Shown here piece by piece: positions 44,113 to 51,460 of a stretch of 64,000 nucleotides of DNA. The number at the start of each line of letters is the position of its first letter. Position 1 is the stretch's first letter. Origin of the DNA: Oscillospiraceae bacterium (lineage in GTDB: Bacteria; Bacillota; Clostridia; Oscillospirales; Ruminococcaceae); assembly GCA_900768995.1 (NCBI GenBank), contig CAAGEZ010000030.1:1-64000 (forward strand), in the 5' to 3' direction. The translations under genes were made by a program, and so were the position numbers. Under the pieces are notes generated by a model. That model saw only the letters and a list, made by a program, of their open reading frames with translations, ran no database searches and was not told the origin of the DNA.

Positions 44113-45054
44113 TCAGAACTGGATATTCTTGATAACATCCTTAAGACAGTCAGCACTGTGTCTGAGCTTGGCAACTTCATCGTCGGTAAGAGGAACATTG
44201 AGCTTGCTCTCAACGCCGTCTCTGCCGATAACGGTGAGTGTGCTGAGACATACATCACTGATGCCGTACTCACCGTTCATCATTGTGGAAACGGTGAGGT
44301 TGGTGTCAATGCCGCTGAAAAGACATTTGCAGATATGACATACGGAGATAGCGATAGCATAGAAAGTAGCGCCCTTGTTTGCGATGATCTTTCCGCCGGA
44401 CTTTCTTGCATATTCCTCAATAGCAGCGTAGTCAACTACAGGACGCTTGTCCTCGGGAAGACAAGCGATGTACTGCTCAATGGGAATGCTGGAAACATTT
44501 GCGAGAGACCAGGGCACGAAGGAAGAATCGCCGTGCTCACCGAAAACGTAAGCGTGAACGTTCTGGTGGCTTATGTTGAAGGTCTCTGCAAGGCCTGTGC
44601 GGAGACGGATGCTGTCGAGAGTTGTACCCGAACCGATGATGTGGTTAGCGGGAAGACCGGAGGTCTTGTAGAACTGGTATGTGAGAATATCGATAGGGTT
44701 GCTTACGATGATATAGATAGCGTTGGGGGCATACTTAACTATCTGGGGGATAATGGACTTTGTGATGTTAACGTTTGTCTGAGCAAGCTCGAGACGAGAC
44801 TGACCGGGCTTTCTTGCAACGCCGGAGGTAAGAATAACAACGTCAGAATCCTTAGCGTCCTCATATGTGCCTGCATAAATGGAGCAGGGGGAGCAGAAAG
44901 GAACGCCCTGGACGATATCCATAGCCTCGCCGTGAGCCTTGTTGTCGTTGATATCAACAAGAACGATCTCGGAAGCTATGCCGTCAACGACCATAGTATA
45001 GGCAATAGTGGAGCCGACGCTGCCTGCGCCGATAATAGTGACTTTGTTGCTCAT
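44113..45054 (-). CDS. mdh: Malate dehydrogenase of the lactate dehydrogenase-like type
   Basis: A 313-residue NAD-dependent 2-hydroxyacid dehydrogenase of the LDH/MDH superfamily. It has the motif VTIIGAGSVGSTIA, the NADH-selecting aspartate in VLVDIND (Asp34), the catalytic Asp147-Arg150 pair (LDSIR) and His174 (GEHGDSS). The overall look is L-lactate dehydrogenase. However, the substrate-specificity position (102 in LDH numbering, Gln in LDH, Arg in MDH) is Arg81 in SGVARKPGQSR. That residue and the adjacent fumarase and fumarate reductase genes argue for oxaloacetate to malate. It is the first gene of the operon, with a leader of about 125 bases. An annotation as ldh would be the obvious alternative. 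Confidence 0.85.
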   Translation of the reverse strand: MSNKVTIIGAGSVGSTIAYTMVVDGIASEIVLVDINDNKAHGEAMDIVQGVPFCSPCSIYAGTYEDAKDSDVVILTSGVARKPGQSRLELAQTNVNITKSIIPQIVKYAPNAIYIIVSNPIDILTYQFYKTSGLPANHIIGSGTTLDSIRLRTGLAETFNISHQNVHAYVFGEHGDSSFVPWSLANVSSIPIEQYIACLPEDKRPVVDYAAIEEYARKSGGKIIANKGATFYAIAISVCHICKCLFSGIDTNLTVSTMMNGEYGISDVCLSTLTVIGRDGVESKLNVPLTDDEVAKLRHSADCLKDVIKNIQF

Positions 45055-45187
45055 AAATCATTTCCCGCTTTCTGTGAGTATTTTTTGTGCGATCGGAAGT
45101 TCGTTCGCAGACTTAAATATTTGCGAAGATCCTGCCCCTGTGATCACCTGATTTCAGACAAAAAGACAGAATTTTCTCGTTATATCT

Positions 45188-45216
45188 ATTCTAACACACC
45201 CGAGAAAAAAAATCAA
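45188..45216 (-). promoter_or_regulatory. Promoter of the mdh-fumC-hdr-flx-frd operon
   Basis: Minus strand: TTGATT (45211-45216), a 17-bp spacer and TAGAAT (45188-45193), with GTGT before the -10. The hexamers are identical to those of the pyrB promoter. Confidence 0.78.
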
Positions 45217-45241
45217 GAGAAAAAACACATAAAATATGCAC

Positions 45242-45259
45242 TTGTCAAAAATTTAACAA
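45242..45259. promoter_or_regulatory. Rex-like operator upstream of the succinate operon
   Basis: On the plus strand the site reads TTGTCAA-AAAT-TTAACAA. This differs at one position from the clostridial Rex consensus TTGTTAA-N4-TTAACAA. It is 26 bp upstream of the -35 box of the mdh-frdA operon. Rex represses fermentative genes when NADH is low, which fits an NADH-consuming pathway. No rex gene is in the window. Confidence 0.6.
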
Positions 45260-45536
45260 ACTGCATAGCAGAATGTAACATATTCAACAGTTTTAGCGAC
45301 TGCTAACTCTGCAAAATGATGATAACGAACAAAATTACAGCTGGATTTGACTGCATTTCCCTGACATTTAATGTAAATTCTTTGTCGTAATAATGCGTAA
45401 AATTACTGCTCGGAAACGTTTAACAATATATATTATAGCACTAATGTTCTAAGATTTCAACATAAGAATATAAATTTTTCGTGAATTTCATAGATTTGTT
45501 TTTTACGCCGTCTTTACAATATATGACTTATCAAGC

Positions 45537-45565
45537 TTGACAATTGTAGTAAAAAGGTATAGAAT
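45537..45565 (+). promoter_or_regulatory. Promoter of trkA-trkH
   Basis: TTGACA (45537-45542), a 17-bp spacer and TAGAAT (45560-45565), 50 bp before the trkA ATG. AAAGGAG lies before the start codon. Confidence 0.85.
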
Positions 45566-45614
45566 GTACATATGAGTCACAGGCATTTTGTGACATTACA
45601 AAAGGAGCTGCATT

Positions 45615-46976
45615 ATGGATATAATCATCGTCGGCTGCGGAAAGGTCGGACAGACCCTTGCAGTTCAGCTTAATAACGACGGAAACAACATCACTGTCAT
45701 AGACCTGAGCGCCGCAAAGGTCAACGAGGTCATCAGCCGTCACGACATTATGGGAGTTGTGGGAAACGGCGCAACACAGCATATCCAGCGTGAGGCAGGT
45801 GTGGACAAAGCCGATCTTCTCATAGCCGTGACAGGCTCGGACGAGCTGAATCTCCTCTGCTGCCTTATCGCCAAAAAAGCGGGCAACTGCAATACCATTG
45901 CCCGTGTAAGAAACCCCCAGTACAGTTCGGAAGCCCGCTTTTTAAAGGACGAGCTGGGTCTTGCAATGATAATAAATCCTGAGTATGAGTCGGCGCAGCA
46001 TATCGCCCGTATTCTCAGATTTCCCTCGGCTATAAAAATAGATACCTTTGCCAAGGGCAGGGTGGAGCTTATAAAATTCCGTCTCCCCGAGGTAAGCCCT
46101 CTTGTGGATATGGCTGTCAAGGACGTTGTCATAAAGCTCAAATGCGATGTCCTCATCTGCACCATCGAGCGTGACGGCGAAGCATACATAGCAAACGGTG
46201 ATTTCGTTTTCCGTGAAAAGGACGTTATCTCCGTTGTGGCATCGCCGAGAAAGGCAAACGATTTCTTCAATAAAATAAAATATAAAATGCGCTCTGTAAG
46301 GGACGTTATGGTGGTCGGCGGCGGCGAGATAACCCATTATCTTGCGGATATCCTCCTCCGTTCCGATATTGCCGTAAAGGTCATCGAAAAAGACCTAAAG
46401 ACCTGCGAGGATATGTGCACCACTCTCCCTGATGTTACCGTTATAAACGGCGACGCAGTGGATCAGGAAATACTTCTTGAAGAGGGACTTTCCAATACTG
46501 ACGGCTTTGTGGCACTCACCAATCTTGACGAAGAAAATATCCTCCTTTCCCTTTTTGCCAAAAACAAGAGCAAGGGCAAGCTCATCACCAAGATAAACCG
46601 GATCGACTTTGACGAGGTGGTAAATCAGCTTGACCTTGACACTATAATTTATCCCAAGCACATTACCGCCGAAAGCATCGTCCGCTATGTCAGGGCGATG
46701 AAAAACACCATCGGCAGCAACGTTGAGACCCTTTACAGCGTCATCAAGGACAAGGTCGAGGCGGCAGAGTTCATCATCAAGGAGCAGTCGCCCATTGTGG
46801 GGATACCCCTAAGCGAGCTCAGTTTCAAGAAAAATGTCCTTGTTGCTGCGATACTCCGTGACCGAAAGGTAATTATCCCCAGAGGTCACGATGAATTTAT
46901 GCCGGGAGATGCCGTGGTCATCGTTTCCGAAATAATGGCGCTCCACGATATCACCGATGTTCTGAAAAAGGGGTGA
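45615..46976 (+). CDS. trkA: Trk potassium uptake regulatory protein TrkA
   Basis: A 453-residue cytoplasmic protein with two tandem RCK units, each an NAD-binding Rossmann domain (IIIVGCGKVGQTLA at 3; VMVVGGGEITHYLA near 233) followed by a TrkA_C domain. It gates the TrkH channel in response to nucleotides. The second Rossmann glycine pattern (GGGEIT) is slightly degenerate, as is common. It ends 11 bases before trkH. Confidence 0.95.
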   Translation: MDIIIVGCGKVGQTLAVQLNNDGNNITVIDLSAAKVNEVISRHDIMGVVGNGATQHIQREAGVDKADLLIAVTGSDELNLLCCLIAKKAGNCNTIARVRNPQYSSEARFLKDELGLAMIINPEYESAQHIARILRFPSAIKIDTFAKGRVELIKFRLPEVSPLVDMAVKDVVIKLKCDVLICTIERDGEAYIANGDFVFREKDVISVVASPRKANDFFNKIKYKMRSVRDVMVVGGGEITHYLADILLRSDIAVKVIEKDLKTCEDMCTTLPDVTVINGDAVDQEILLEEGLSNTDGFVALTNLDEENILLSLFAKNKSKGKLITKINRIDFDEVVNQLDLDTIIYPKHITAESIVRYVRAMKNTIGSNVETLYSVIKDKVEAAEFIIKEQSPIVGIPLSELSFKKNVLVAAILRDRKVIIPRGHDEFMPGDAVVIVSEIMALHDITDVLKKG

Positions 46977-46987
46977 GCTGAGGGCAT

Positions 46988-48421
46988 ATGAACTTTCGTA
47001 TGATAAAATATTTCCTCGGCTGGATACTTGTTTTCGAGACAATGTTCCTGCTTATCCCCCTTGTGACCGCAGTTATTTATGGTGAGCAATGCTTTTCCGC
47101 AATACTTCTGTCAATGGCTGTGTGCCTTGCGGCAGGGGGACTGCTCATATGGAAAAAGCCGAAAAATACGGAGCTTTATTCCCGTGAGGGCTTTGTTATC
47201 GTGTCAATGAGCTGGATAGTCCTCAGCCTTTTCGGCTGTCTGCCCTTTGTATTTTCGGGAGCTATCCCAAGCTTCACAGATGCGCTTTTCGAGACAGTCT
47301 CGGGCTTCACCACCACAGGAGCCAGCATTCTCGCAGAGGTGGAGCATCTGCCAAAAGCAATGCTCATCTGGCGAAGCTTCACCCACTGGGTAGGCGGAAT
47401 GGGCGTGCTTGTTTTCATAATGGCGTTTATCCCTTTAAGCGGCGGACAGAATATCCACATTATGAAAGCGGAGAGCCCGGGTCCGTCGGTGAGCAAGCTT
47501 GTGCCGAGGGTAAAGACCACGGCACTCATACTTTATTCCATATATTTCGTTCTGACCCTCATTGAATTTGTGCTCCTGCTTTTCGGAGATATGAGTGTGT
47601 TTGATGCACTGAACACCGCCCTTTCCACAGCAGGAACAGGCGGCTTCGGCATAAAAAATGACAGTATTGCAAGCTATTCGCCCTACATTCAGATAGTCGT
47701 AACCGTCTTTATGATAATGTTCGGCATAAATTTCAGCTCCTATTATTTTATCCTCACAGGCAGGATAAAGGAAGCCTTCAACAAGGAAATACGGGTATAT
47801 TTCGGTATAATCTTCTTTGCCATAGCCATTATCACCTTTAACTTGAGAGACTTTTATGACACCTTCGGAGACACCTTCAGAAACGTGTCATTCACCGTTG
47901 CCTCCATAATCTCCACCACAGGCTATTCCACCGTTGATTTTGACCTCTGGCCACAGCTATCCAAAACAATAATCGTGCTCCTGATGCTTACGGGAAGCTG
48001 TGCGGGAAGCACTAGCGGCGGCATCAAGATAACGAGAATAATAATTCTCTTCAAAGGTCTTGCCAAGGAGCTTGAGGTAATGATCCACCCTAAGCAGCTC
48101 AAAAAAATTACTATGGATTCCAAGCCCATAGAGCACGAGGTCGTCCGCTCGGTAAACAGCTATCTTGTCTGCTACGTGCTTTTGTTTATGGCATCGGCGG
48201 CGGTCATTTCCATTGACGGTCACGACCTTATAACCAATTTTACAGCCGTCAGTGCCGCCATAAATAACGTCGGTCCCGGACTTGAAGCGGTCGGACCCTC
48301 ACGTAATTTCGGCTTTTTCTCCACCCCCTCCAAGCTTGTGCTGATTTTTGATATGCTTGCGGGCAGACTGGAGCTTTTCCCTATGCTCCTGCTGTTCTCA
48401 AAGGCAACGTGGAAAAAGTGA
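46988..48421 (+). CDS. trkH: Trk potassium channel subunit TrkH
   Basis: A 477-residue membrane protein of the TrkH/KtrB family with about ten hydrophobic segments. The four pore loops carry the simplified filter sequences TVSGFTTTGAS, LSTAGTGGFGI, IISTTGYSTVDF and AAINNVGPGL, where the single glycine per loop lines the selectivity filter. It works with TrkA for K+ uptake. It overlaps the next small gene by one base (TGATG). Confidence 0.95.
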   Translation: MNFRMIKYFLGWILVFETMFLLIPLVTAVIYGEQCFSAILLSMAVCLAAGGLLIWKKPKNTELYSREGFVIVSMSWIVLSLFGCLPFVFSGAIPSFTDALFETVSGFTTTGASILAEVEHLPKAMLIWRSFTHWVGGMGVLVFIMAFIPLSGGQNIHIMKAESPGPSVSKLVPRVKTTALILYSIYFVLTLIEFVLLLFGDMSVFDALNTALSTAGTGGFGIKNDSIASYSPYIQIVVTVFMIMFGINFSSYYFILTGRIKEAFNKEIRVYFGIIFFAIAIITFNLRDFYDTFGDTFRNVSFTVASIISTTGYSTVDFDLWPQLSKTIIVLLMLTGSCAGSTSGGIKITRIIILFKGLAKELEVMIHPKQLKKITMDSKPIEHEVVRSVNSYLVCYVLLFMASAAVISIDGHDLITNFTAVSAAINNVGPGLEAVGPSRNFGFFSTPSKLVLIFDMLAGRLELFPMLLLFSKATWKK

Positions 48422-48729
48422 TGAAAGAGTTTATCTTATCCCAAAATTTCCTTATCGGTGTGCTCATATATTTACTTGTCATAAGCTTTTACAGCGTTAT
48501 GCTCACCTGCTCCGACAAGTGCCTTGCGAAAAAAGGCGGCAGGCGTGTACCCGAAAAAAAGCTGTTCGGAGCGGCACTTCTTGGGGGAGCCTTGGCAATG
48601 TACATCACAATGAGGACAATAAGGCACAAGACCCTTCACAAGCGGTTTATGATAGGACTTCCCGTCATAATTATTTTGCAGACAGCCGCTTTGGTTTTTG
48701 CAGTCATAAAAATATTGGAGCTAATATAA
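48421..48729 (+). CDS. DUF1294-family small membrane protein
   Basis: A 102-residue protein with hydrophobic segments at about 8-28 and 75-98 and a weaker one between. It carries the DUF1294 pattern RRVPEKKLFGAALLGGAL followed by RHKTLHKRF. The function is unknown. The ATG at 48421 overlaps the trkH stop. A GTG at 48409 would add four residues but lies inside trkH, so the ATG is preferred. Co-transcription with trkAH is likely; a role in ion transport would be a guess. Confidence 0.85.
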   Translation: MKEFILSQNFLIGVLIYLLVISFYSVMLTCSDKCLAKKGGRRVPEKKLFGAALLGGALAMYITMRTIRHKTLHKRFMIGLPVIIILQTAALVFAVIKILELI

Positions 48730-48730
48730 A

Positions 48731-48763
48731 ACAGCCCGTTCGGCATCACATCGAACGGGCTGT
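48731..48763. terminator. Bidirectional terminator after trkAH operon
   Basis: A perfect 12-bp stem (ACAGCCCGTTCG / CGAACGGGCTGT) with a nine-base loop and TTATTTTT. It also sits just past the stop of the convergent permease gene. Confidence 0.92.
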
Positions 48764-48769
48764 TTATTT

Positions 48770-51436
48770 TTACTGATTTTCGGAATTTCTTATATTCTCA
48801 ACGATAGGCGATTTTATTATCCGTCTTGCAGGAACATAGGAGGCTGCTGCCGCAACGATGAACGATACCGCCGCTGCGATGAGTATATATCTGAGCGGTG
48901 CGGCAGCGGACATTATCAGTCCTAGGTCGTCCATATCAAGATCGTGGAAATGGGTCTTGAAGGGTATCTGGATTACGAATACCGCCGCTTCTGTCACAAG
49001 CAGCGATGAGAAGCTTGCAAGGGCGGCATAGATAAGGCTCTCGGAAAGAATGAGCTTATGGAGCTGCTTATCCGACATTCCGCAGGCTCTGAGCATTGCA
49101 AGCTCCGATGTTCTGCCCATAACGTTGGAAGAAATAATGTTCACTATGTTCACCGCCGCTATGAGGGAGATTATGAGCACCGCAAAATATCCAACTGTCT
49201 TGACGATACCGAGGTTTGAAACAGCTTTTGCCATATCTGCGGCATTGTCCGTGAAGCTGTTGTAGAAATTTCTTGTGAGGTAATTTCTTGCCTCGGCTTC
49301 AGCTCCGCTAACGGCATCGGCATAGATAGTCCTTGAAAAGAGAGTGTAATTTCCACCGTTGTACCCCACCTGAGATGAGGAGCTGTCAATTCCTATGGCG
49401 GTCACAAGCTTTTCGTATGACGACTCTGACATAACGGCGGTGCAGGTTCCGCCGCAGGAAAAATATGTCCTGAGATCGGTCGAGTATGTTCCTGCCGTGC
49501 TTATTGTAACCGGATCGAGGAAGTACACCATACTGTCAATGAAAGGGTTTGCAGTAAATGTTTCGGGAATGCTGTCGGTTATTTTGTACAGAACATTTCC
49601 GCTTTTGTCCTTCATAACGCTGTCAATGAGTATTGAACCTGAATTTTCAAGGTCATCATAAGAGATGCCGCTGTCGGGAACTATGTGTTTTTCAAAAGTT
49701 TCACGGCTTACAGGGTGTATCGCAAAGGCGATTCCGCCGCTTTCATATGCATCATTTCCCTGATTTATTTTCAGCGTGTCATTATCCATATAAAATTTAA
49801 GGACACAGTCATAAGTAATGTTCTCAAAACAGCCTGATGAAGCCATTTTATCAATGCTCTCGTGAATGCCGTCAGCGGTAAGGAAATATGTTTGAACTGA
49901 AAAATCACTGGGCGAGCGGTTTTCTTCATATTCAGCGGTTATCTTGTCATTTGCAAGCTGTGCGCCGTAGGAAAATGTGGTGAAAAGCACGATGCTCATT
50001 ACCATTGACACCATTGTGATGATGTATCTTTTCTTGTTTCGCTTGATGCTGAGGGCGGAGTATGCGGCGATAAAGCTCCTGCCCTTTTCGAGTCCCGAGG
50101 GGTGCTTCGGGATCCTTACCCTGTCACGCTTTCCTGCCGCATTCATCGCTTCAACGGGTGATGACTTTATTGAGCGCATACCCGTGGATACGGCGGATAT
50201 CACGACCCACAGCACGCCGATGACAGCGGAGGATATATATACATATGGTCTTATATCAAAAACAAGCATATCCCTCATATCGAAATTTGCGGAGCTGTCG
50301 GAGAGATATGGGAGATTTTTCACGATGCCGAAAAGTCCCGCAGCGCAGCCTGTGCCCAGAAGTATTCCTATGATAACTCCGGGGACTGCAAGGTAGACAG
50401 CCTCCCAGACCACCAGTGAAAATACCTGCTTGTTTGATGCGCCCACGGCTTTGAGAAGTCCGAACTGCTTTATTCTTTCACGGGAGGATATCTCAAAGGC
50501 GTTGTCTATGACCATTCTCACGCAGAACATAAGGAAGAGTATCACAAGATAAACTATGCCGAAAAATACAGCCTGAGAGAATTTTGCGGTAACGCCCTTT
50601 CCCTCAAGGTCAAGAAGCTCCTGGTTCATACCATAGCTGAAATCGTCTATCTCATAGCCCGCATCATTAAATGCATAGTGCATATCCCAGTAAAGGTCAT
50701 TTGTCTTGTCCGAGAAACGGGCAAGGAGATTGTCCGTATTTTTGGAATATGACTTAAGGCGGGTGTCCGAATAATCAACGATATTGCTGTTTTCGGAGAA
50801 ACCCACAACGGTAAAGCTGATGTCGGTCACATCGGTAATGTCAAAGGCATCGGAAAGATATTGGGGAATGCCCTCGACACTCTGTGGAGTGTCCGACTTT
50901 GCCTTGCAGGTAACAAGCTGTGCTGTGACTGTATCACCAAGCTCGGGATATCCCCAAAGGTAGGTGCTCTGTGCGCTGAGAACAATCTCGCCGTCCTTTT
51001 CTGGAAGCCTGCCCTCGAAAACAGTGTTCATATTTTTGGGCAGCATCGTCAGCTCTCCTGCCTTGAAACGCAGGAAAACATCATTGACGGGATTGCCGTT
51101 CAAAAGCAGATATTCCATCTGTGCATCTTCTGACTTCATCTGACCGTAATCCACGTCAACACTGCTTGTATACGAGGAAACGCTGTATATCTGTGTCTCG
51201 CTGAAAATGTCCATACTGCGCACCGACACCAGCTGATCCTTGTCAAGACCGTTGAAAACAACGTGATATGTACCGTTCTCCTCCCTGCAAACATTGAGGG
51301 CGGCGGCACGGTACACGGATACAGCCGCAAGCATTACCGTCATAAAGGCGGTTGCGGTTATAATGGCGATGACCGTCATTATCGTGTGCTTTTTCTGACC
51401 CCGCAGATACCGCAGGGAAATTTCTCTGAGCTTCAT
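48770..51436 (-). CDS. FtsX/MacB-type ABC permease without adjacent ATPase
   Basis: An 888-residue membrane protein with two FtsX-like units. Each has one helix (about 17-40 and 470-492), a large extracytoplasmic domain, and three helices (about 290-420 and 750-880). The helix regions include GLLKAVGASNKQVFSLVVWE and AMLRACGMSDKQLHKLILSE, the coupling segments of this permease class. Such proteins move lipoproteins, peptides or antibiotics, or act as mechanotransmitters, and need a separate ATPase. None is encoded nearby. It starts 24 bases after nadE with GAAAGGAG upstream, so the two are probably co-transcribed. Confidence 0.88.
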   Translation of the reverse strand: MKLREISLRYLRGQKKHTIMTVIAIITATAFMTVMLAAVSVYRAAALNVCREENGTYHVVFNGLDKDQLVSVRSMDIFSETQIYSVSSYTSSVDVDYGQMKSEDAQMEYLLLNGNPVNDVFLRFKAGELTMLPKNMNTVFEGRLPEKDGEIVLSAQSTYLWGYPELGDTVTAQLVTCKAKSDTPQSVEGIPQYLSDAFDITDVTDISFTVVGFSENSNIVDYSDTRLKSYSKNTDNLLARFSDKTNDLYWDMHYAFNDAGYEIDDFSYGMNQELLDLEGKGVTAKFSQAVFFGIVYLVILFLMFCVRMVIDNAFEISSRERIKQFGLLKAVGASNKQVFSLVVWEAVYLAVPGVIIGILLGTGCAAGLFGIVKNLPYLSDSSANFDMRDMLVFDIRPYVYISSAVIGVLWVVISAVSTGMRSIKSSPVEAMNAAGKRDRVRIPKHPSGLEKGRSFIAAYSALSIKRNKKRYIITMVSMVMSIVLFTTFSYGAQLANDKITAEYEENRSPSDFSVQTYFLTADGIHESIDKMASSGCFENITYDCVLKFYMDNDTLKINQGNDAYESGGIAFAIHPVSRETFEKHIVPDSGISYDDLENSGSILIDSVMKDKSGNVLYKITDSIPETFTANPFIDSMVYFLDPVTISTAGTYSTDLRTYFSCGGTCTAVMSESSYEKLVTAIGIDSSSSQVGYNGGNYTLFSRTIYADAVSGAEAEARNYLTRNFYNSFTDNAADMAKAVSNLGIVKTVGYFAVLIISLIAAVNIVNIISSNVMGRTSELAMLRACGMSDKQLHKLILSESLIYAALASFSSLLVTEAAVFVIQIPFKTHFHDLDMDDLGLIMSAAAPLRYILIAAAVSFIVAAAASYVPARRIIKSPIVENIRNSENQ

Positions 51437-51460
51437 AAAAACTGCTCCTTTCGGGCGTTA

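Larger units (their letters stand above)
45055..45614. other. 560-bp divergent intergenic region, mdh operon / trkA
   Basis: An AT-rich stretch with no credible gene. It holds the minus-strand promoter of the mdh-to-frdA operon, a Rex-like operator and the plus-strand promoter of trkA. The roughly 125-base mdh leader contains a TTCGCA/TGCGAA dyad (about 45110-45136). The part from about 45300 to 45530 shows nothing I can name. Confidence 0.7.

Noticed and set aside
44113..45054. Annotation as L-lactate dehydrogenase
   Set aside because: The specificity residue is Arg, as in malate dehydrogenases, and the operon context is malate/fumarate/succinate. LDH activity is still possible at a low level.
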